Shown here: in pieces, positions 43,182 to 53,543 of the stretch
Layout: each line of letters starts with the position of its first letter
Position numbering within the stretch: position 1 is the first letter of the stretch
Source: Karalla daura
Lineage: Eukaryota; Chordata; Actinopteri; Chaetodontiformes; Leiognathidae
NCBI GenBank assembly: GCA_029224185.1
Contig: CM055198.1
Coordinates: forward strand, 24,205,116-24,269,115
Length of the DNA stretch: 64,000 nucleotides
Reading direction: 5' to 3'
Made by a program: the position numbers and the translations under genes
The notes under the pieces: model-generated
Seen by the model: the letters and a program-made list of their open reading frames with translations, nothing else
Databases searched by the model: none
What the model was told of the DNA's origin: nothing

Positions 43182-44706
43182 GAGTGGCAGCTACACTGAC
43201 AGGCGGAGACGGAGAGTAAGAGATCAGATAGAACCGGCGGTAGGAAATTGAAGTGAATTTGGTTTGATGAGAGCAGGACACCCAGCAACTGGACACGGAG
43301 TCTGTTCTATCTGTGCCGTCCAGGCGTAGAGCTGCTCTCGCCTGCTAGGCTAACACCTTGCGTATTTCAAGTCTTGTTTTTGTTTGGACCAAATTCATCA
43401 TCCCTCTCCCTCACATCCCACACACATAGTTCTCTCATCCACTCCGCTTTGTGTCTGATGTACTCTCCTTTCTCCCACTTCTTTGCTTTTCAAACACTCT
43501 CCCTCCAAGCCTCCTTGTCTTTGTATCCATCTCTTTTATGTCGCCTTTCATTCTGAGTGTCACCAGTTTTATGCCTTCCTCAGCCCCCCATACTCATCTT
43601 CCTCCTGCTCCTCTTTTGTCTCCTCCTTGCACCCTTTCCTCTCCTCCATCCCCACACCACCCTTCCCCTCTTCCCTCCCTTCCCACCCTTCTCTGAAATG
43701 TTAGTGTCATCTAGTGTTTGAAACATGAACCGCAGCGACTCCGTCTGATGGGAGGATCCTCCTCCCCTCAGTATCAACAGGAAGAGTTCAGCTTCCTGTC
43801 TCATCGTGATCTTTCTCTCTGGGCTCTATGAAAGCTTCATACAAAGAGACTGCATTGGGAATAACTGAGATTGTGTAAGGGAAGAAATCTCAAAGAAACA
43901 CTCAATGACTGGATGATACAGAGCTCACACTCTGCTGATCACCAGTTTATATAGATGGAATAAGAGTTAGCATTTTGTGTTTTAAACATATAATGGATCC
44001 AAGTGTTTATTCTGAACAATGTGGAAACACCATTAAACGTAAAATGATTCACATCCTCAACTACAATATGTTCCTCGCATCTGATCATATCTTGCAGCTT
44101 GGAGGGCGTGTTCTGCCACCATCAGCCATTTACTCGGAACGGTAGCTGCCTCCTCAACCATCTAATTTCCACAGCCATTCACACATATTAGCTATTCAGT
44201 GTAGAATTACGCAGTGGGATAGTCGAAGACTGGGTGTTGAAATCCCTGGATGCAAATGAGAAAGAACAGGAAGGATGTATTGTTTTCTCCACCTCAGATC
44301 GTGGGTTGGATCTGCAGCGTCTCAGCATGCGGTTCCTTCGTAGCGGCTGAGCAGAAAGCTTTCTGGAGGTGCAGAAGCAGCAGAAGCAGAGGCTGATTGC
44401 TTCCTGGCAGAAAAAGACGCTCTTGTACCACCAGGTTTCGCATTTACAAGTATCCAAAGACGAAAAAAACAATCATCACAATACGACAATTATAGGCTCT
44501 CATAGTCGTTTTGTGCACAATTAGATGAAGTGAAAAGTGCATCTTTACAAACTTCTTGGTGCTTGTATGTGATGTAATCACACTCCTCTCTTCTTTAAAT
44601 AACTCAGCAACTTATGAGACGTGTTTGCTCAGTTTAGTTATATTCCTGCTGCAGGCAGTGATAAGCTTCACCCAGAACACACAAACTCAACAGCTGAGGG
44701 CCGATC
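43182..44706. other. Non-coding stretch, no gene recognised
   Basis: Unique DNA; 43.36-43.70 kb is pyrimidine-rich, giving Ser/Pro/Leu frames without meaning. An octamer lies at 44250-44257. Confidence 0.5.
44250..44257 (+). promoter_or_regulatory. POU octamer motif
   Basis: Exact ATGCAAAT in the context GGATGCAAATGAG; another lies 630 bases downstream at 44881-44888. Confidence 0.22.
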
Positions 44707-44724
44707 TGTGCGTGTGTGTGCGTG

Positions 44725-44791
<67 letters not shown>

Positions 44792-44796
44792 GTGTG
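44707..44796. repeat. (GT)n microsatellite with CG interruptions
   Basis: About 45 dinucleotides with regularly spaced GCGT breaks at the 5' end and two more downstream. Confidence 0.97.
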
Positions 44797-44880
44797 ACCA
44801 GTGGTTTACGATGATAAAAGACCCCATCCTGTTAGATCTCCTGCTGTTCTTGCCATCAGATTATGCCACACAGTAGACAT

Positions 44881-44888
44881 ATGCAAAT
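44881..44888 (+). promoter_or_regulatory. POU octamer motif
   Basis: Exact ATGCAAAT (CATATGCAAATCC). Confidence 0.22.
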
Positions 44889-45030
44889 CCTCGTGATATG
44901 CTTGAATACTAAACCTCTGTCATGGCGGAGAAAAGAAAATCACCCACTAGCTCTGGCTTTTGTCTTCTTCATTAGGAAAGGGCACAATCAGCTTCAATCA
45001 GCTGCACAGAGCACACACCCGCAGTGATGG

Positions 45031-45032
<2 letters not shown>

Positions 45033-45088
<56 letters not shown>
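45033..45088. repeat. (CA)n microsatellite
   Basis: About 28 uninterrupted units. Confidence 0.98.
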
Positions 45089-45090
<2 letters not shown>

Positions 45091-45399
45091 TGTTGCTAAT
45101 GATGGACTCCTTAATAGTGGAACGGTAGCGAATGCTTTGTTCTGACTCAGAGGCTAAAACAATAAAAGTGTCAAGTTTTACATTTCCTGCTGTTTGGGTT
45201 CATCAGTGAACAGTTCTGGGCGGTACAAAGTTATGCTCCAACTGTTCTCTCACTGGTCAGAAATCCTGAAATGTCCCCCAGAGCCGTTCATGTGTCACAC
45301 AGGGCTGTGGCTGCCAGGACTGTTAGCGCCTGCTCGTGAGTAACATCTACATAGCATCATGTCACCTGTTTTTTTCCACATCCTGTTTCAATCCTGAGT

Positions 45400-45409
45400 C
45401 TCTCTCCTT

Positions 45410-45447
<38 letters not shown>

Positions 45448-45477
45448 TCTCTCTCTCTCTTTCTCTTTCTCTCTCTT

Positions 45478-45531
<54 letters not shown>

Positions 45532-45552
45532 CCTCCCTCTCTCTCTCTCTCT
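45400..45552. repeat. (CT)n microsatellite, long, interrupted
   Basis: About 150 bases of CT with CCCT and CTTT breaks, pyrimidine-only on the + strand. A strong triplex (H-DNA) candidate. Ser-Leu and Glu-Arg frames are artefacts. Confidence 0.97.
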
Positions 45553-45937
45553 TTTAAAAAAGTAGCGCCCACCTTGCTGTCACACCTGTTAGCGTGTAGA
45601 ATATCTAACACACAGAGTGGATGGATGGATAAAAGACACTGGAGTCACAGTGTATATCATGATATATGGTGAGGTAATCTGCATGTGTGGGAGGAGGCAT
45701 GCACACATGCCAGGGTTTGATGAGGTTGAGCAGTTAATTATCAGCTGGATGCGATCCTCACTGTTTTCATCTGAATCATTACGTAACGTGAGTGTGCAGC
45801 AGAGTGACGCACGTTTTCACTGAGGATCTAAAATGTTCCAGTTTTCTGCCTCATGACGTTGATGGGAAACGTATGCGTAACGCTGGCAGCGGGCCAGAGC
45901 ATGCAGCAGCACAGACTCCAGGACGCGCTTCTCCTCC

Positions 45938-46159
45938 GAGAGGACGTCTCCTCCGAGAGGACGTCTCCTCCGAGAGAATGTCTCTTTCCGAGAGGACGTC
46001 TCCTCCGAGAGGACGTCTCCTCCAAGAGAATGTCTCCTCCGAGAGGACGTCTCCTCCGAGAGGACGTCTCTTCCAAGAGGACGTCTCCTCCGAGAGAATG
46101 TCTCCTCCAAGAGGACGTCTCCTCTGAGAGGACGTCTCCTCCGAGAGGACGTCTCCTCT
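45938..46159. repeat. 17-bp minisatellite, 13 copies
   Basis: The unit is GAGAGGACGTCTCCTCC. Thirteen copies are in register except one 18-bp unit (45972-45989). Variants GAGAGAATG, AAGAGGACG and CTCTTCC recur among copies. Each standard unit contains GACGTC, a palindrome shared with CRE/ATF-type sites. Because the unit lacks stops in several frames, reading frames of 97-133 codons appear on both strands and should not be taken as genes. Confidence 0.97.
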
Positions 46160-46280
46160 GAAGGAGCAGAGTGAAGCTGTGAAGGTGTCTGACAGCTGCT
46201 CTGACTGACAGGACAGTATCACATGACATCAGGTGTGATTACAGCTACCTTCCACATTACAGGTATTACCCTTTATCTTT

Positions 46281-46330
46281 ACCCCACCCCCACCCCCACC
46301 CCCACCCCCCACCCCCCACCCCCACCCCAC
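46281..46330. repeat. (CCCCCA)n C-rich tract
   Basis: CCCCA/CCCCCA/CCCCCCA units across about 50 bases. A strong i-motif candidate on the + strand and G-quadruplex candidate on the - strand. Confidence 0.94.
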
Positions 46331-48035
46331 CGGGCTGATGGCCCTCTGTGAAGCATGGGCAGGGCTCAGTGTGAGAGCAGCACACCAGCTGTCTCCCTGT
46401 CAACTTTACAAAGTTAGACGCTGCTTGTTGCGTTACTATTCACTGAAGGTGAGCGATGATTGCGAGCACCGGCCCGCGCCTCAGCCCAGCGATATTTAAC
46501 ATCTGCAGCAGCCGATAATTATCTGGCATGACTCAACAACTTTAGAAATAAACATAATGAAAGAACATCAGCTTCAAGGACGCTATGAGAACCTGTCTCA
46601 TGAGGGAAGAGAAACACAGTGGTGGCTAATGGAACAGAACTACTAGCTTCATCAGAGGAGGGTGAGCAGATCAGATGCACAGCTGTGAACAGGAGCAGAC
46701 TGATCTGTGGAGTGGCTCTTCTGCTGCAGGGACACAGATCTGACATGCAGCATGCAGGGGCTGTGACACTGAGGGGCTGTGATGTTTGGGATGGGTTGTG
46801 CAGCCTAAGGAAAGTGTATCCTGGGGACAAACTACAAGGAAATGAGAGTGGAATGCAGTGAGTGGGAGACCTGCAGAAGATGACGGTGGAAGCTGCAGTA
46901 GACCTGCAGGGCCAGGTGGTAGATGCTCCCAGCTGGTAGAGGCTCGGTTTCACACATAAACATGTTGAATCAAATGGATAAGAAGAGCAGAGTGAACTCA
47001 GACTCCACCACCAGCTACACTTATTTTTAAAATCAAACAGCTTCAGTAATATTTTATGTGTTTAACTCCAAATTAAGTGGAATTGAAGTTTTAATTCACC
47101 AGCACTACAAGGCATTCCTCAACTAGAGAGAGTAAATGAACAGTAGCAACTCTAACTGATCTAAAAGTACTATTCTATGGCTGGTCCAGTGTGACACGCT
47201 GCTGCTGCCAGTTCCTCTGTGCCACCGTGTTAGCATCCGCTGTTTAACCTGGTCAACAAACACTCAAAATGTTTTAATTTAACCTACATTTCTCAAGGGT
47301 AACCTCCCCAATGGATCCCTGATAGAAAGTCTATTTATCTATCCTGTTACTGTCAACAGATTCTGTAAACAAGGTCATACTACTCTCTCCATCTCTCTGA
47401 CCTTCTCACTTCTCTCTGACACTCTGCTTATTCTGTACAAATCTCCATGTCCCACAGAGGAACGAGGAGCGCTCCTTTCATCCCTGCACTCGTTCAGCGA
47501 TCATCGATAGATAGCCTGTCTTCATGCCCCACCGTGCATTCTTCCACACAGAATCACCTGCATTTGCAGCTTCTCTACCTGATAACTGACACAGCGCCAT
47601 AGCTTCATTTCTGACAGCTCTTCTCTAGTGTTGGTGTCACTTGTGTTTTGCAGCGTGCAGCCTGACGCCCACACGTCCACGCAGCCATGCGCACGCTCAC
47701 ACAGACGCTGAGCTGCAGACTATTTCTGAAGCCTGCTATCAAGCCAGCGTGAGAACCCAAAATAGAGATTCCCTGCTTTCCATGAGATACACCCATGGAC
47801 ACGTTAGCCCACGCACGCAGCGTCAGCACCAGGATGCTCGCACTGACGCTCCGATCGAAACACGACAGAGAGAAGGATCCGGAACACGCTCAGATGGGAG
47901 CGGGCGCCTGCCTACACACATGGACACACATTATGTGCGTGCGGTTGGATTTACTCCCATGTGGGAGCAAGTATGTTCATCGCACCATAAACATGAAATG
48001 TTATAGCTGAAGATGACAGAAAACGGATACACGCA
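46331..48035. other. Non-coding stretch, no gene recognised
   Basis: Unique-looking DNA, AT-rich at 46.98-47.34 kb. No supported exon, RNA gene or array. Confidence 0.5.
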
Positions 48036-48081
48036 AACACACACACGCCCCCACACGCACACACACACACACACACACACA
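48036..48081. repeat. (CA)n microsatellite, interrupted
   Basis: About 22 dinucleotides with CGCC and CGCA breaks in the first half. Confidence 0.94.
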
Positions 48082-49185
48082 TGTATTTCAGGTAAAACGA
48101 TGTCATCAGATGCCTGAATTGATGTAGGGCAGCACATTATTTCTGCTTTTCATCTGTTGGATCGTCCAGCTTCAGAAGCAGCCTGTGGAGCATTTACACT
48201 AAACCACGTTCACACATTACCCAGAACAGCATGTTGTTTTCCATAGTAACACAAGTACAGAGACAAACCAAATGAGAGAAGAAGCGTTTTATGAAAGCTG
48301 ATAGAGTTCACCAAAAATGCAGAGAGGGACAAAGACCTGACACAAAAAAAAAACAGAAGAAAAGGCTCTGGATCATGAGCTGCAGCAGGGGAGACGCAGG
48401 GGAAAGGATGTGATCGCTGGAGAGAAAAGCAACAAGCAGAGCAATTAAAGTTACACAAGACAGGTGTGCAAAGGGAAACAGGGAAATCCTCCAACAGAGT
48501 AGGAAAAAAACACATGAAAACATGCAAAAGAAAAGACTGAACAGATATATGACGCTGCTCCCTGACCCATTCATACCAGGAGGCTGTTCAGGTTAATGCT
48601 TCAGCTTCATAGCTCCACACGCCTCCATCCAAACATCTGTGCACCAGAGCTGGAGTGATTCTATTTACTGGGTGGAGGAAGACAAGGAGCAGGTGCAGCC
48701 TGTTCCCGCAGATCCACCGCTGCCTTGTTTCTTCTCTGTTTTGTTGCTGGGTCTCCTGATGGAGAGTTACAGCCAACACGTACTGATAGTGTTCCATGTT
48801 GCTAAAGCTGCTAATGCTGTCAATTACTCCCTCAGTCACTGCACGACACATGTTCACACTGCAGCACAGTGCTGTAAGCTCCTGGGGGGTGGGGGGCTGA
48901 TTTCAGTTCATTCCAATCCAGCTAATGTGTGCTGAGCAGATCAGACTGACTGCAGACACGGCTCCAACCTGCCCTCAGGGATCAGCAGTCCATTTTTGGA
49001 AATGCTTGCATAGCACCACGATGCTGGATTGGTGTCAGAAAACAGATCTTCACACATCCCTGATGGACGATCTGACAGGCTGTCTGCGGCGAGCCACCGG
49101 TTGCACCTCATCACCAGAGAAATCACTTTCAGCATCTCTTTGCTGCTGAACTCAGTGACAGGTTTCAGAAGAGGCTGCAGGTTCA
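48082..49185. other. Non-coding stretch, no gene recognised
   Basis: Unique-looking sequence; nothing supportable beyond a short G run near 48886-48897. Confidence 0.5.
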
Positions 49186-49400
49186 GGGTCTGCAGGGTCT
49201 GCAGGGTCTGCAGGGTCTGCAGGGTCTGCAGGGTCTGCAGGGTCCAGGGTCTGCAGGGTCTGCAGGGTCCAGGGTCTGCAGGGTCTGCAGGGTCCGCAGG
49301 GTCCGCAGGGTCCAGGGTCTGCAGGGTCTGCAGGGTCTACAGGGTCTGCAGGGTCCAGGGTCTGCAGGGTCCAGGGTCTGCAGGGTCTGCAGGGTCTGCA
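49186..49400. repeat. Mixed 9-bp and 7-bp minisatellite
   Basis: Two unit types tile the array exactly: GGGTCTGCA (9 bp, 20 copies including two GGGTCCGCA and one GGGTCTACA) and GGGTCCA (7 bp, 5 copies). The order is 6x9, 7, 2x9, 7, 4x9, 7, 4x9, 7, 1x9, 7, 3x9, summing to 215 bases. Each 9-bp unit forms a PstI-type CTGCAG with its neighbour. The Cys-Arg-Val and Ala-Asp-Pro frames result from the 9-bp period. Confidence 0.97.
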
Positions 49401-49404
49401 GGGT

Positions 49405-51803
49405 GGGCACTGACCAATTCCCATGCAAACTGTGCATCAGTTTGAATAGAAAAGTCAGAAGCTTTTCCTGAGAAAAACAAGTAACAACTCAAAACAAGTA
49501 AAATGATCCGTCCATGTAGCATGTGTCAATTTCTCTTGACAATATACGATAAGATTAATATAAGAGTTTAATATAAGATTACAGTGTAAATGCTTAAAAT
49601 AAGAAATTTACTCTCAAGACAAGATACGTTATTTAACACTTCTAAATCTTTTTTTCAACTTCTTAGAACCAAATAATTTGCAGTGTTGGCTTCAAAACAC
49701 AGGAAACAACTTAAAAACCATCGACTCTGAAAATGAAACCACAACAAACCAGTTTTCTCTCCTCACTTCGTCCTTTGTGCAGATAAAAGGGAGTTATGGA
49801 AAGTATTTTCAAACTTTTCTTTGATTTTTTCCCAAAACGATGCCGGTCAGCAGGTCAGGTCACTACCAGAAGTTAGAACAAAAGATTCTTTTTCACGTTT
49901 TTTTTCCCCAAACAGACTTCTCAGTTCACTCTTTCTCCTTTTCCACCGACGGCCTCAGTGCATGTCCTTCCTGTGTCTTTACTGTGGATCACAAAGCAGA
50001 TGTAAGATGATGGATGGATGAACGTACACGTCAAACTTGAAAATGAAAGCAAAGCGATGGACTTGAACACAGGCACATTGTCAAAACAAAAAGTGAAATC
50101 CTCATGAAACTTCCCAGAGGTTCACGCTCACGGTTTCCAGTAGAAGCACAGGTGATGGAAGCACCGGAGCACTTCCTCCACCAGGGGCCAGTTCAGCAGC
50201 AAAGGGAAAATGATTCTGGGTTTTTTTAGCATTATGGACAATAGAAGACGCTATAGACTGCTATAGAAGAAAAGCAGTGTTGGAGATCCAGGAACTCAGA
50301 GGGGGCGAGCAGACCTGGACCACACATGGCCCAGAGAGAACATGTAGATCTGCACCACACCATGTAGATCTCACACCACGTAGATCCATGTAGAGTAGCT
50401 GCGCTCCTCTGCTGCTCCCAGGTTCAGGAGGAGCCCGCGTGCCTTGTTGAGCAGCTGACTCCACATCCCACAGAACCTGCTGAGCTGCTGCCCCCCCCCC
50501 GGCCTCGCCACAGCCACTTACTTATTTAGGATGGGGGGGGGTAAGGGTTTGGGGGGGGTGGGGTGAACATTCAGTTCATTTCGACTATAAAAGCACTTCA
50601 GTACAAGTCTGAGGCACTTTTACCTGCCACCACCTGTTCTCATGCTTCCATCTTTGAACAGGATTTTTGTCTGTTTGATGCTTTTAGCACACAACAAACG
50701 TTGAAGATGTTCTTCATCAACTGTTGATGTTAGACAGCAGTTAGTTGCTGTTACACACACAGTTAGGAAACACGTCTCCCTGTACAGCAGCCACAGTTCA
50801 AGAGATACATAATGAAACAATGAGGCCATTCAAAGGCACATGTGCAAGCACAGTGAAATGTAAACAATAAAGACAAGTGGAAGTGGAACAAATGAGCTGG
50901 AAATGTGCAAACTGAAAGCAAAGGGTCACGGGGCGACTGTGAGCTGCTGTCAGCTGGTGGAGGTCCTGCTGACCTCCTCAGGAAACACACCAGGCAAGCC
51001 CATGTTTCTGCAGAAACATCATGAAGATGTTGTTTTAGTGCCACACGATAGTAATGGAACTTACATTTTTGTTTGTTTGTTTTTTGCTTTTTGTTTTTTT
51101 TACAAATTAAACAATTTGTGACACAGAAAGGATGAAATGATCAGTGCATCATGAGAGAAATCATTCCACACACTCCTACACAAACTGATGCAAAATGAGC
51201 TGTACCTCAAACATCCACAGCAGCCGAATCTCACCTCTACAACCAAAGACAATGGCTGTGGCTCATTTCTCCCAAAATAAAGTGACTTGTTAACTCACAC
51301 ATCTGGGACGTTGAGAGTCAGAGGTCAGTGAAGTTCTCACATCATCTATAAGTCAAAGCTGAAGGTCTGAGAGATTTAAGCTCCCAACACTTCTCACACT
51401 TTCACACTAAATAATACAAGACAGACCTCGGGCTGTAATCTAAACTGAGACCTGAAGATCAATGTCAAGATCAATGTCTGTCATGTTTAATACATTTACC
51501 TTCACTTTTGGAGAAATATTTAAGAAGGTTAGAGTCATTTCACTGTGCATCAAAGTCCTCCTCTCAGGGGGGTGCATGTGGAGGTGACTCCCTGTGCCTC
51601 CCCAGCTGGATGATCCCGCCTCACAGTGTGAGGCGGGTCCTAACGAGCCTCCGGACCCGTCCAGGTTGCATAACGGTTCAGATGAGTGTGTGAGGAGGTT
51701 ATGTAAGAGCGTCTCAGCACTGATTCATGTGCTCTCAGACCTGCGTCTGTGGATCCGTGTTGTGTGTTTAGGAATGGGTGGTGCAGCTGAAACTCACCTT
51801 CCC
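49405..51803. other. Mostly unique non-coding stretch
   Basis: No gene recognised. G- and C-runs occur at 50491-50500 and 50532-50562, a small tandem of 'catgtagatct' words at 50341-50395, and a short perfect hairpin at 51615-51637. Confidence 0.5.
51615..51637. repeat. Perfect 10-bp inverted repeat, 3-base loop
   Basis: CCCGCCTCAC (51615-51624) pairs exactly with GTGAGGCGGG (51628-51637) across AGT. A G+C-rich, very stable small hairpin. It is not followed by a T run, and terminator logic of bacteria does not apply here. Confidence 0.85.
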
Positions 51804-51836
<33 letters not shown>

Positions 51837-51873
51837 ACACACTCGCACTCACTCACACACACCTGCGGAGCTG
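51804..51873. repeat. (CA)n microsatellite, interrupted
   Basis: About 23 CA units with TA breaks, then a CGCACTCACTCACACACAC tail. Confidence 0.95.
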
Positions 51874-52260
51874 CGTCTCCACTGTGGGACACAGACGTGT
51901 GTGGCAGCAGTGACTCATGGTGGGGAAACACGTTCTGAAGCCCTCATGTGCTGCTCTCAGTCCAGTCGTGTTTGGAAAGACGATCATTTTTCTTTCTTCC
52001 CGCCAGAATAATTTCACATCCAAATTGTTTCTTATCTCAGTGAGAAAGGAACAGAGTAGAGTCAGAATCACTTCTTGTCTGAAACCCAAACACTAAATTG
52101 TGGACGAGGGTAAAGGAGATGGTTCACTGTCCACAGCTGCAAGGATCGTTCCAAGGTTTCTTCTCTGGAGTTTTCTGGAGTTTTCTGGCAGTCTCTCACC
52201 AGAGTGGAGTCAGCCGATCATCTGCTGATGATGTCTCTCATGTGCCATGACTGCTTTCAG

Positions 52261-52297
52261 GGATTTTAATGTATTTTGGTTGAAGAAAGTCAGGCAG
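52261..52297 (+). other. Candidate microexon, unrecognised
   Basis: The acceptor CATGACTGCTTTCAG is followed by 37 bases open in one frame (DFNVFWLKKVRQ) and by the donor GGCAG|GTAATA. It ends in phase 0, which would join in frame to the candidate at 53002-53088. The other frames stop quickly. Very short, so support is weak alone. Confidence 0.15.
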
Positions 52298-53001
52298 GTA
52301 ATAGGAGGTAGCAGCCTCTCTTACAGTGCAGGTCTGGCTGTTCCAATCAATCAAGGATCATTGATCTGTGCAGGTCACCAGCTGATTGTAGACCAAACAC
52401 AATGTTCACATCTCACACAACTTCCAACTGGCCTCAACCTGTAACTGTGACTGAGTACTCAGAGTGATCCATACAGACAGAACATGTAGCTCTATAGAGC
52501 TATATTAAAGGTGTCCCAGAGAGAGAAGCGGGTCTTTACATCACAGCATCAGTGTCACTCCTCTCACACCTCACACCCTCCCCTGCCTCCCCCTGGAGGC
52601 AGCTCACCTGGTTTAGTACAGATGATCTGTAACTCCTCAACTTTACGTTGTATTCTCATACCTGAATGTAATGTTTCCAAGTGGATTTGGACAAAAGTGT
52701 CAGATGAATAAATGAGATGTTGGAAGCGTCTGGCAGCTGTTTGTTTTCAGTCATGGATTATATTTGCCAGCTGAATTAGAAGTTGGACTCTTTCCTAATG
52801 ATGTTTGAAATTACACAGGAGTGTTTAGAACGAATCGCAAAAGGACTGAGAAATACAAGAAACACAGAGTAAATGATGCCTCTGTGCTGATTTCTGAAGG
52901 ACTTGGCAGGTGAGGTGAGACATTAACCTGTTCCGTCTCTGCAGCTGCAGCAGACTGACTCGCTCTACGTTCTCTCCTCCTCTGTGTTCTTCTGTTTCCA
53001 G

Positions 53002-53088
53002 GGTGGAGATGCCATGCTGTTCTGCATGCAGCCAGCTGGCTTTGCTTTGGACCATTGCTCAGCATTGTTGAACTTGCTGTCCTCATTG
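53002..53088 (+). other. Candidate internal exon (29 codons), unrecognised
   Basis: This has the strongest polypyrimidine acceptor I found (TCTCTCCTCCTCTGTGTTCT then TCTGTTTCCAG). It is followed by 87 bases open for exactly 29 codons, phase 0 at both ends, and then a donor-like TTG|GTACGAG. The peptide begins GGDAMLFCMQPAGFALDHCS and is leucine-rich at the end. A second frame is open for 22 codons. No family is recognised; the donor is only moderate. Confidence 0.22.
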
Positions 53089-53446
53089 GTACGAGATCTT
53101 CTCTTTACTTGTCACTCGCCGAGCTGTTTCCTCTCAAACACATATGTGGAGAGGTTTGTTGTGTTTGCTGGGAGCACATGTCTGTGATCCAGTAAGTTTG
53201 TGGACCTGAGGAGAACCAAAGCATCCAGTAAAGATCAGCATGGTCACCAGGTGTGGGGAAGTCTCCACAGAATGACTTTGAGCCAATGTAAATCCCCTGA
53301 AAGCACATGTTTGTGTGTCTTTAGAGGAAGACTGACCTAAACCCTACCACGAGTTTACAAGAAACTGTTTTAAACTGATTCCAGGATTCTGAATGTTAAT
53401 AAAGAGTGAGAACACACTGTGAAGAAGTGTATTCAGATCACTGATT

Positions 53447-53543
53447 GTGCGTGTGTGTGTATGTGTATGTATGTGTTTGTGTGTGTGTGTGTGTGAGAGA
53501 GAGACAGAGAGAAAGACAGAGAGAGAAGAGGAGAGAGAGAGAA
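53447..53543. repeat. Compound (GT)n-(GA)n microsatellite, interrupted
   Basis: GT with ATGT breaks (53447-53494), then GA with CA and AA breaks to 53543. Confidence 0.95.

Larger units (their letters stand above)
51874..53446. other. Unique stretch with two splice-bounded segments
   Basis: Repeat-free apart from a duplicated GTTTTCTGGA word at 52167-52188. It contains the exon candidates at 52261-52297 and 53002-53088. No protein family recognised. Confidence 0.45.

Noticed and set aside
45792..46229. Repeated Arg/Glu/Ser/Pro protein on either strand
   Set aside because: Frames on both strands and in several phases are equally long because the 17-bp unit lacks stops; there is no promoter or splice evidence.
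49029..49445. Cys-Arg-Val or Ala-Asp-Pro repeat protein
   Set aside because: A 9-bp period forces periodic peptides; the 7-bp units shift the frame repeatedly, which a selected protein would not tolerate.
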